Positions 7,567 to 13,824 of a DNA stretch of 18,980 nucleotides are shown piece by piece (position 1 is the first letter of the stretch; the number at the start of each line of letters is the position of its first letter). This DNA comes from Acidobacteriota bacterium. Its GTDB lineage: Bacteria > Acidobacteriota > Terriglobia > Terriglobales > Acidobacteriaceae. The position numbers and the translations under genes are program-made. The notes under the pieces are model-generated. The model saw only the letters and a program-made list of their open reading frames with translations, ran no database searches and was not told where the DNA came from. Location of the stretch: positions 1-18,980 of the forward strand of contig JAJXYW010000033.1 in NCBI GenBank assembly GCA_021780415.1, given 5' to 3'.

Positions 7567-8931
7567 ATGGAGACGCGAGCGCTGTTTGGGATGGGGTTGG
7601 GGGAGCTGACGGAGCTGATGGCGGGGCTCGGGCAGAAGCCTTATCGCGCGCGGCAGATGTTTGAGGCGCTGTATAAGCAGCGGGTTTCTTTGTTGGACGA
7701 CGTGATGACGTTGCCGGTGGCGCTGAGAGAAAAGCTGGCGGAGGAGGGTTGGGAGGCGGGGCTGCCGGTGATGGCGCAGACTGCGGTGAGTGTGGATGGG
7801 ACGGAGCGGTACCTGATGCGGATGGCCGATGGCGAGACGGTGGAGACGGTGTGGATGCCGGATGGAGATGGTGGAGAGCGCGGCGACGGGAGTGAGGCTG
7901 CCGCGGAAGAGGCGGGGGAGGTGGAGTCGGCGGCGGAGGCGGTGTTGGGCGAAGAAGCAGATTCCTCCGCTGCGCTGCGGAATGACAACCAGAAAAGCAA
8001 GGGCAATGACAACGACGAGAAGCAGGTCCGTCGCGTTGCTCAGGATGACAGTTTTGAAAGTGGTGGCGGTGCTAAGAAGCTGGCTGATGGGTATTGGGAT
8101 CGGCGGGGGAATGGACGGGACCGGGCTAACTTTGGGACGCTGGCGGAGAAGGGGTTTCGGCGGGCTACGATTTGTATTTCGAGCCAGGTGGGGTGTGCGG
8201 TGAACTGCCAGTTTTGCCTGACGGCGAAGTTGGGGATTCGGCGGAATTTAAGCGCGGGAGAGATTGCAGGACAGGTGGCGGCGGTGCTGAATCGGCATGG
8301 GATTCAGATTGGGAAGGACCGGATCAACCTGGTGTTTATGGGTATGGGCGAGCCGTTTCTGAACTACGACGAGTTTATGAAGGCCGTGCGGTTACTGGTG
8401 AAGGGAGTGGGGATTCCGGAGTCGCGGATGACCGTTTCAACGAGCGGGATTCTGCCAGGGATTGAGGCGTTTGCGAAGGAGACGGTGAGGCCGAAGCTGG
8501 CGCTGTCGTTGAATGCGTCGAATGATGGCGTTCGCGAAGAGATTATGCCGATTACGCGGAAGTGGAATATTGCCGCGCTGCTGGAGGCGGTGGGGAAGAT
8601 TCCGCTGCGGACCAGAGAGTGGGTGACGTTTGAGTATGTGCTGCTGGGTGGCGTGAACGATCAGCCGGTGCATGCTCGCGAGGTGCTGGCGCTGCTGGCC
8701 GGGATGCGGGCGAAGGTGAATCTGATTGTGTGGAATCCGGGGCCGGGGATTGCGTATCATCAGCCGACGCCGGAGGATGTGGCCGTGTTTCAGGCGATGC
8801 TGATCGAGGGTGGGATTGCGACATATATCCGGCGGCCGCGGGGGCGGGATATCTATGCGGCTTGTGGGCAGTTGAAACGGACCGTTGCGGAAGAGGGCGG
8901 GACGCAGGGGTTGGTGGAGATCTCCGCGTAG
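7567..8931 (+). CDS. rlmN: Dual-specificity RNA methyltransferase RlmN with a large insertion
   Basis: A radical-SAM enzyme that makes C2-methyladenosine at A2503 of 23S rRNA and A37 of some tRNAs. The radical-SAM cluster ligands are Cys210, Cys214 and Cys217 (CxxxCxxC). The two mechanistic cysteines are conserved, Cys203 (ATICISSQ) and Cys433 (YAACGQL), in the same spacing as E. coli Cys118 and Cys355. MGMGEPFLNYD at 258-268 is the typical SAM-binding block. The protein has 454 residues against about 350-385 in the family. The excess is one block, about residues 99-196, inserted between VETVWMP and FRRATIC: an acidic Glu/Ala/Gly stretch, then residues 131-165 encoded by dispersed palindromic repeats, then a Gly/Lys/Arg stretch. 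The frame is intact, so the enzyme is probably active. The start at 7567 lacks a clear Shine-Dalgarno site. Confidence 0.95.
   Translation: METRALFGMGLGELTELMAGLGQKPYRARQMFEALYKQRVSLLDDVMTLPVALREKLAEEGWEAGLPVMAQTAVSVDGTERYLMRMADGETVETVWMPDGDGGERGDGSEAAAEEAGEVESAAEAVLGEEADSSAALRNDNQKSKGNDNDEKQVRRVAQDDSFESGGGAKKLADGYWDRRGNGRDRANFGTLAEKGFRRATICISSQVGCAVNCQFCLTAKLGIRRNLSAGEIAGQVAAVLNRHGIQIGKDRINLVFMGMGEPFLNYDEFMKAVRLLVKGVGIPESRMTVSTSGILPGIEAFAKETVRPKLALSLNASNDGVREEIMPITRKWNIAALLEAVGKIPLRTREWVTFEYVLLGGVNDQPVHAREVLALLAGMRAKVNLIVWNPGPGIAYHQPTPEDVAVFQAMLIEGGIATYIRRPRGRDIYAACGQLKRTVAEEGGTQGLVEISA
7957..8051. repeat. Dispersed repeat, copy B, two palindrome modules inside rlmN
   Basis: Palindrome module 1 runs from AGATTCC to GGAATGACA (about 7959-7987). 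GCAAGGGCAA follows at 7997-8006. Module 2 runs from AGGTCCGTCGC to GGATGACAG (about 8024-8051). Modules share the CAGGATGA or GGAATGACA ending with the copy at 11026-11050 and the GCAAG(T/G)GCAA block with those at 6156 and 11004. It is translated in frame as residues 131-161 of RlmN. Confidence 0.65.
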
Positions 8932-8935
8932 GCAG

Positions 8936-8979
8936 GGATGCGGCGAACGCATGTCGTGGGAGCGAGACATGCGGCATCC
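8936..8979. terminator. Compound hairpin between rlmN and the membrane protein gene
   Basis: Inner arms CGCATGTC (8948-8955) and GACATGCG (8966-8973) are perfect around a 10-base loop; outer arms GGATGC (8936-8941) and GCATCC (8974-8979) extend it with an asymmetric internal loop. It fills the 61-base gap between convergent genes and probably works as a bidirectional terminator, though no T run follows. Confidence 0.6.
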
Positions 8980-8992
8980 GGTGTTGTGATGG

Positions 8993-9802
8993 CTAGGAGG
9001 TGCGCCACTTGCGAACTTTGGTTCTTGTGCCCGATTTCTGCTGCGGGACTGATTTGCTGTTGGCGGAGGCGGCGGCGAGGAGGAGGGATGATCCGCTGAG
9101 GCCGAGGACTACGAGGGCGCTGGACCACTCGTTGGCGGAGTAGGGGGCGTGGAGAATGCGGGGGACGTGGAGCAGGACCAGCCAGCCGAAGAAGAGGAGG
9201 AAGAGTCCGTAGGAGGCGTACTTGTCTTCGATGGTGGTGGCGATGGAGAGGCCGGCGGTGATGAGGGCGAAGCCGGTGAGGAGAATCCAGGGGTTGTGGT
9301 AGGGAATCCAGGCGGGGACCAGGGTGGCGAGGTATCGAATGTAGAGGAAGTGCTGGAAGCCGAAGATCACCATAGCGCAGGCGAAGAAGATGCGGCCGGG
9401 CATGAGGGTGAATTTGCCGCGGGCGCCGGCGGAGAGGCCGTGGAGGACGAGTGCTGTGGCGGCGAGGGCGAGGCACTCGAGGAAGAGCGTGCGGCCGTCG
9501 GCGTCGTGGAGGACGTAGTTGACGTGCTGGAGGTACAGAGCGGTTGAGCCGAGCAGGAGCAGGCCGAGGGTGAGGCTGACGGCGAGGACTCGCCAGGCCG
9601 TGAGAAGAGCGAAGCTGGCGGCGATCAGTAGCGCGGCGAGAGCGTAGGCGAGGATGTGGCTGGGGTGCAGCCAGGCGGGGCAGAGGGGAATGCCGCGGCG
9701 GAGATGTCCGTAGAGTGCGTATTGCAGGCCGAAGCCGAGCATGGCGAGTGCATAGAAGATGCGGCCGAGGGTGATGAGGGGAGATGCGGTGGAGTTGGGC
9801 AT
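8993..9802 (-). CDS. DoxX-like integral membrane protein with internal duplication
   Basis: A 269-residue protein with about eight membrane segments. The two halves are homologous by eye: GRIFYALAMLGFGLQYALYG at 13-32 corresponds to GRIFFACAMVIFGFQHFLYI at 136-155, and PAWLHP at 42-47 corresponds to PAWIPY at 163-168, a period of about 123 residues. Each half looks like a four-helix DoxX-type unit. The function of these proteins is not established; links to quinone or redox processes have been proposed for DoxX. The last 20 residues are basic and cytoplasmic. It follows yvcK by 29 bases on the same strand and is probably co-transcribed; GAGGA lies rather far (about 15 bases) before its ATG. 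Confidence 0.75.
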   Translation of the reverse strand: MPNSTASPLITLGRIFYALAMLGFGLQYALYGHLRRGIPLCPAWLHPSHILAYALAALLIAASFALLTAWRVLAVSLTLGLLLLGSTALYLQHVNYVLHDADGRTLFLECLALAATALVLHGLSAGARGKFTLMPGRIFFACAMVIFGFQHFLYIRYLATLVPAWIPYHNPWILLTGFALITAGLSIATTIEDKYASYGLFLLFFGWLVLLHVPRILHAPYSANEWSSALVVLGLSGSSLLLAAASANSKSVPQQKSGTRTKVRKWRTS

Positions 9803-9831
9803 AGGCTCGGCTGGTGTCCTCGGGTGGAAGC

Positions 9832-10872
9832 TTATACGGCGGAGGTTTGCAGGGCGAGTTGCAGGACGGTTTCAGCCAGGACATCGTAGTTGTGGCGGAG
9901 GACATCGCCTTCGTGGACGAAGTTGCCGGTGATGGGCTCGACGCCGAGGGAGCGGATGCGGTCAAGGTCGGCGAGGATGGGGGTCTGGCCTTCGCGGGCG
10001 TACCTGGCGAGGGCCTGGGGACTGATGGGCGCGGTGTTGATGAGAGCGTAGTCGAAGATCTGGGCGTCTTTGCGAAGGCTGAAGGCGCGGGCGTGGTCGA
10101 GGATCTTTTCGATGTGCTGGGAGGCGGTGAGGCCGAGGCTTTCGTTGGCCTGGGTCATGAGATTGCAGATGTAGACGCGGGTGGCGCTGCTGTGGGCGAT
10201 GGCTTCGGGGATGCCGCGAACGAGGAGGTTGGTGATGAGCGAGGTGTAGAGGGAGCCGGGGCCGAGGGTGATGAGGTCGGCGTTGGCGATGGCGGTGAGG
10301 GTCTCGGGGAGAGGGCGCGCGTCGGCGGGGGTGAGGATGAGTTCGGCGATGGAACGCCTGGAGGCGGTGATGCTGGTCTCGCCGTCGACGATGGAGCCGT
10401 CGTCCATGCGGGCGGAGAGGGTGGCGTTGGCGGTGGTGCAGGGGAAGATGCGGCCGCGGGTGGCGAGGATTTGAGAGCTGGTGTGGACGGCCTGGGCGAA
10501 GTCTCCAGTGATGCCGGTGAGGGCAGCGAGGAAGAGGTTGCCGAAGCTATGGCCTTCGAGGTCGCCGTGGGGGAATCGGTACTGGAAGAGGCGGGAGAGG
10601 AGGTGCTCGTCCTGGGAGAGAGCGACGAGGCAGTTGCGGATGTCGCCGGGGGGAAGCATGTGGAGGTCTTCGCGGAGGCGGCCGGAGGAACCGCCGTCGT
10701 CGGTGACGGTGACGATGGCGGAGAGTTCGCGGATGAGGGTGGAGAGATGCGGATGGGTGGGGTCGGAGTCGTTGGCGGGAGCGGCGACAAAGGCCTTGAG
10801 GCCGCGCAGGAGCGTGGAGAGACCGGTTCCGCCGCCGATGGCGACGACTCGAAGCTGGCGGGAGTTAGTCAT
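9832..10872 (-). CDS. yvcK: YvcK/GlmR-family UDP-sugar-binding regulator (CofD-like fold)
   Basis: A 346-residue cytoplasmic protein of the gluconeogenesis factor family. Seen: the nucleotide-binding GGGTG at 13-17, TVTDDGGSSGRLR at 55-67, PPGDIRNCLVAL at 74-85, a GHSFGNLFLAALTG block, and GPGSLYTSLITNLLV. These separate YvcK from CofD proper, which makes coenzyme F420 precursors. In Bacillus subtilis YvcK (GlmR) binds UDP-GlcNAc and steers carbon into cell-wall precursors during gluconeogenic growth. The usual Firmicute partners rapZ and whiA are absent here; the downstream gene is a DoxX-like membrane protein. The ATG at 10872 has no strong ribosome binding site. The 279 bases upstream hold only repeat sequence (see 11004-11050) and presumably its promoter. 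Confidence 0.92.
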   Translation of the reverse strand: MTNSRQLRVVAIGGGTGLSTLLRGLKAFVAAPANDSDPTHPHLSTLIRELSAIVTVTDDGGSSGRLREDLHMLPPGDIRNCLVALSQDEHLLSRLFQYRFPHGDLEGHSFGNLFLAALTGITGDFAQAVHTSSQILATRGRIFPCTTANATLSARMDDGSIVDGETSITASRRSIAELILTPADARPLPETLTAIANADLITLGPGSLYTSLITNLLVRGIPEAIAHSSATRVYICNLMTQANESLGLTASQHIEKILDHARAFSLRKDAQIFDYALINTAPISPQALARYAREGQTPILADLDRIRSLGVEPITGNFVHEGDVLRHNYDVLAETVLQLALQTSAV

Positions 10873-11003
10873 ACGTCAGGTAACAGTGTAGTCGGATGAG
10901 GGAGATGCGGGGTGATGGGTGCGGAAAGTAAAGTTGGGACGAAGTTGGCTCGTTGCTGGGGGTGGGACGAAACAGAGCGCATACGCGCGGCTGCTGGCTT
11001 TTA

Positions 11004-11050
11004 GCAAGTGCAACAGCAAATATGGAGATCCTTCGCTTCGCTCAGGATGA
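11004..11050. repeat. Dispersed repeat, copy C (GCAAGTGCAA then palindrome module)
   Basis: GCAAGTGCAA at 11004-11013 is followed by AGATCC...CAGGATGA at 11026-11050, whose ATCCT and AGGAT ends can pair. It lies in the 279-base gap between the TPR gene and yvcK, the longest non-coding stretch of the window, where nothing else was recognised. It shares both modules with the rlmN copy and the 10-mer with copy A. Confidence 0.6.
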
Positions 11051-11151
11051 TGGAGCTATTGGGTGACACTGCTTGAGCGTGGGCTGCTGCGTGGTCGAGC
11101 TTCGTCAGGTGGGTCGTTGGAGCTGCCTGGGGCGCCCTTGCTCGCCTGGGG

Positions 11152-11739
11152 TCAGACTTCGGGGTAGAGAAGTTCGGTGAAGCGAGGGTCTTCGGCTACG
11201 CCGTCGAAGTCGGAGTCGAGGCGGGCCTGAAGGCGGTTCTGGCCGTTGAGACGGATAGCCTCGGAGAGGTGATCGATGCAGCCGTCGGCGTCTCCGGTGA
11301 GGCTGGAGAGGAGGGCGAGTCCGTAAAAGGCGTAGTCTGCGGACTGGTGCTGGAGAAGAATCTCCTGGAGGTGCTCGCGGGCATCTTCGTAGTTGCCCTG
11401 ATTGAGCAGGGAGATGGCGTAGTCGTAGCGCTCTTCGTGTGTCTGGAAGTTGGTGGTGCCTTTGTGGATCTGGCCGACACAGGCAGAGATGTACATGCGA
11501 ATGCGGTCGGCGAGGTCCTGCGGTGCGGATTCGAGCATCGCGGTGAAGGCTTCGTGGGCTTTCTCATATTTGCCGGACTGCATGAGCTTGAGCGCGCTCT
11601 CGTAGAGCGAGAGCGTGGACCTGCGGGTAGCGTCGTTGGCGTGTTGAGGATTTCCGGCGAGAGTTCGCGGGGTCTTGAGCGTGGCAGTCACTTTGGGAGT
11701 TTTGGATTCGGAGGTCGATGTTGCTGGCTTCGTTGCCAT
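11152..11739 (-). CDS. TPR-repeat protein
   Basis: A 195-residue protein. Residues 1-40 are Ser/Thr/Lys/Pro-rich and probably disordered. Three helical hairpins of tetratricopeptide type follow: about 44-75 (YESALKLMQSGKYEKAHEAF), 103-134 (YDYAISLLNQGNYEDAREHL) and 135-168 (ALLSSLTGDADGCIDHLSEA). The C-terminus, DSDFDGVAEDPRFTELLYP, resembles the ending of many bacterial TPR proteins in which a length or distance is capped by a conserved Asp-Pro-Arg-Phe. There is no signal peptide or membrane segment, so it should be a cytoplasmic protein-interaction module with unknown partners. It lies 111 bases behind the DUF4254 gene on the same strand and may share its transcript. Confidence 0.85.
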   Translation of the reverse strand: MATKPATSTSESKTPKVTATLKTPRTLAGNPQHANDATRRSTLSLYESALKLMQSGKYEKAHEAFTAMLESAPQDLADRIRMYISACVGQIHKGTTNFQTHEERYDYAISLLNQGNYEDAREHLQEILLQHQSADYAFYGLALLSSLTGDADGCIDHLSEAIRLNGQNRLQARLDSDFDGVAEDPRFTELLYPEV

Positions 11740-11850
11740 GGTGTTCTCGGTTAGACGGCTAGGGATTTCAAGATAGAGTACTTCGATGGTAATTGGGGTT
11801 ATACGGGTGTTGGTGGATAGAGGTCAACTGAGAGTGTACCGGATGTTGCG

Positions 11851-12432
11851 TCAGATGGGGGAGCGGGTGTAGAGAACGGGGTTGAGGGTAGGGTCGTTGT
11901 ACATCTTGAGCTGGCGGTAGAGCTTGAAGCGGCGACGGCCGGTGAGGACATCGTTCCATAGATCGGCAAGACAGGATACGAGATCAGCCCGCTGTTGGTT
12001 CAACACGAGAAGGCGGTCCATGTTGCGCTGCTGATGCTCGGGGGTGGAGCGATGGAGTTGCTCCTGGGTGTGGAAGATTTTGAGGGCGAGGATGGAGAGG
12101 CGGTCGATGATGAGGCCGGGGGATTCGGAGTGGAGGGGCGCTGTGGAGTTGTCGGGCGCGAGTTGGAGGAGCGCAATGTCGAGCTGCTCGGCGAGGTCGT
12201 TGCGGCGCTGGTTGAGACGGTCGATGTCGTGCTTGACCTGAACGATGGTGCTGTCGGAGGCTTCGGGGTCGCGGGCTAAGTCTTCGCGGTGCCAGAGATC
12301 GAAGTTGGCCTGGTGCTGATCGAGGATGATCTGTTCGAAGGGCGATGAGGGAATGGGAGCGGGTGACGCGGGGTCGTGACCGTGGAGAGTGGACTGGTCC
12401 TGGAGAGCTACGATTTGGGCGGCGTCGAGCAT
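11851..12432 (-). CDS. DUF4254-family protein
   Basis: A 193-residue mostly helical soluble protein with the pattern I recall for DUF4254: a FDLWHREDLARD block at 44-55, then an IDRLNQRRNDLAEQLD block at 70-85, a PGLIIDRLSILALKI helix at 105-119, and a basic end RRRFKLYRQLKMYNDP at 166-181. Function is unknown. The gene is the 3' end of a much longer open frame that continues antisense through the GT9 and hldE genes; the ATG at 12432 is chosen because the homology and usual length (about 190-210) begin there and everything further upstream is antisense shadow or the divergent intergenic region. No Shine-Dalgarno site is visible. It is divergent from the GT9-hldE pair, which suggests a role connected with LPS core assembly, as an inference only. 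Confidence 0.82.
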   Translation of the reverse strand: MLDAAQIVALQDQSTLHGHDPASPAPIPSSPFEQIILDQHQANFDLWHREDLARDPEASDSTIVQVKHDIDRLNQRRNDLAEQLDIALLQLAPDNSTAPLHSESPGLIIDRLSILALKIFHTQEQLHRSTPEHQQRNMDRLLVLNQQRADLVSCLADLWNDVLTGRRRFKLYRQLKMYNDPTLNPVLYTRSPI

Positions 12433-12523
12433 GTGGTGGTGAGAGCAAGCATAACGGGAGTGCGGCGCTGGGGCAATGTGGGGCGGCGGATGCGGGGTGG
12501 TTGGGACGCTCGGATTTGTGGCT

Positions 12524-12552
12524 CCCATGTCCCCAGGTGCGAGGGACATGGG
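12524..12552. repeat. Perfect 10-bp inverted repeat in the divergent intergenic region
   Basis: CCCATGTCCC (12524-12533) and GGGACATGGG (12543-12552) enclose a 9-base loop, followed by GCACCC. It lies between the DUF4254 and GT9 starts, upstream of both genes, so it is not a terminator for either. It may be an interspersed palindromic element or a regulatory hairpin in the DUF4254 or GT9 leader. Confidence 0.6.
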
Positions 12553-12627
12553 GCACCCATTTTGTGGTGAGGCAGGCGAAGGGGTTGGGGGTGGTGTGGG
12601 GGAGAGTGTGGATGCGACACTTGAGGC

Positions 12628-13776
12628 ATGGGAAAGAAGATGACGCGGCGGGTGCTGGTGTATCGGCTGGGGAGCCTGGGCGATATGGTGGTGGCGCTGC
12701 CGGCGCTGCACCTGGTGGCGCGGGCGTTTCCGGCGGCGGAGCGGCGGATGCTGACAAATTTTCCGGTGAGTACAAAGGCGCCGGCAGCGGCGGCGGTGCT
12801 GGATGGGTCGGGACTGGTGCATGGGTATGTGCGGTATGCGGTCGGGACGCGGAGCGTGGGCGAGCTGCTGGGGCTGTGGTGGAGGATTGTGCGGTGGCGG
12901 CCGGAGGTGGTGGTGTATCTGGCTGCGGCGCGGGGGCTGAAGGTGGCCCGCCGCGATGAGGCTTTCTTCAGGATGTGTGGCGTGCGGCGGATGATCGGGG
13001 TCCCGCTGACGGAGGGAATGCAGCGAAATTTTTATGGTGCGGCGACGGGCGGGAAAGACCGTGCGATGGGTGGAGGCAACCTGGAGCCGGAGGCGGCGCG
13101 GTTGGTGCGGTGCATTGGCGAGTTGGGCGAGGCCGGAGAGATTACCGACCCGGGAAGGATGAGTGATCCGGCGAGCTGGGATCTGCACTTGAGTGCTGCG
13201 GAAGATGAGATTGCGGCGCGGGCAATGGGCGAGGAGGCGCTTGCAGTGGAGTCGATTGCGGTGAGCGTGGGAACGAAGGTGCAGGCCAAGGATTGGGGTA
13301 AGGAGAATTGGCGGGAGCTGCTGGGACGGATGGCAGCGGAGTTTCCGGGACGGGCGCTCCTGCTGGCCGGTGCTGCGGAGGAGAGCGCAGCAAGTGAGTT
13401 CGCGGCGGAGGGTTGGCGGGCGAATGGCGGAGGGGTGGTGGTGAATTTGTGCGGGAGGCTGACACCAAGGGAGAGCGCTGCGGCGATTGCGCGGGCGCGG
13501 TTGTTTGTGGGGCACGACAGCGGGCCGATGCATCTGGCTGCGGCTGTAGGAACTCCTGTGGTGGCGATCTTTGCGGCGAGGAATATTCCCCGGCAGTGGT
13601 TTCCGTTTGGGAAGCAGCATCGGGTGCTGTATCACGAGGTGGAGTGCTGGGGGTGTGGGCTGGAGACTTGTTTGGAGCAGCAGAAGAAGTGTTTGATGTC
13701 GATTGGTGTGGATGAGGTGATGGAGGCGGTGCGTTGTCAGTTGTCCGTAAGCACGAAGGCGATTGCTGACAACTGA
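12628..13776 (+). CDS. GT9 family glycosyltransferase (ADP-heptose:LPS heptosyltransferase-like)
   Basis: A 382-residue GT-B enzyme. The N-terminal VYRLGSLGDMVVALPAL (11-27) is the typical heptosyltransferase start, and CGRLTPRESAAAIARARLFVGHDSGPMHLAAA (275-306) contains the donor-binding HDSGPMHL block. Cys340, Cys343, Cys348 and Cys355 have the CxxC-x4-C-x6-C spacing common in WaaF/WaaC relatives. It should add heptose, or a related sugar, to the lipid A core on the inner face of the cytoplasmic membrane. HldE follows after 48 bases on the same strand and makes the donor. ATG 12628 (GAGG directly before) and ATG 12640 are both possible. The final residues (CQLSVSTKAIADN) are encoded by an inverted repeat, so the native C-terminus may have been altered. 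Confidence 0.9.
   Translation: MGKKMTRRVLVYRLGSLGDMVVALPALHLVARAFPAAERRMLTNFPVSTKAPAAAAVLDGSGLVHGYVRYAVGTRSVGELLGLWWRIVRWRPEVVVYLAAARGLKVARRDEAFFRMCGVRRMIGVPLTEGMQRNFYGAATGGKDRAMGGGNLEPEAARLVRCIGELGEAGEITDPGRMSDPASWDLHLSAAEDEIAARAMGEEALAVESIAVSVGTKVQAKDWGKENWRELLGRMAAEFPGRALLLAGAAEESAASEFAAEGWRANGGGVVVNLCGRLTPRESAAAIARARLFVGHDSGPMHLAAAVGTPVVAIFAARNIPRQWFPFGKQHRVLYHEVECWGCGLETCLEQQKKCLMSIGVDEVMEAVRCQLSVSTKAIADN
13737..13776. repeat. Inverted repeat forming the 3' end of the GT9 gene
   Basis: TCAGTTGTC at 13737-13745 and GACAACTGA at 13768-13776 are perfect 9-bp arms around 22 bases. The right arm supplies the GT9 stop codon TGA and is followed by AAAACGGAAAC. Sequences of the CAGTTGTC / GACAACTGAAAAC type occur as short interspersed repeats in some genomes; only one copy is in this window. 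Confidence 0.55.
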
Positions 13777-13824
13777 AAACGGAAACTTGTGGTGCGATGA
13801 TGGTTGGGGAGACTTGAGACGACG

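Noticed and set aside
7567..8931. The RlmN insertion as a sign of frameshift, pseudogene or assembly error.
   Set aside because: The frame is continuous, both mechanistic cysteines and the cluster ligands are intact on either side, and the inserted DNA matches repeats seen elsewhere in the window.
9814..10899. A 361-codon plus-strand frame opposite yvcK.
   Set aside because: It is a Gly/Val/Glu/Asp-rich shadow of a clear YvcK family gene.
13804..13824. A TTG start for HldE seven codons upstream.
   Set aside because: The ATG at 13825 gives a normal family length and start, and nothing in the seven extra residues resembles the family.
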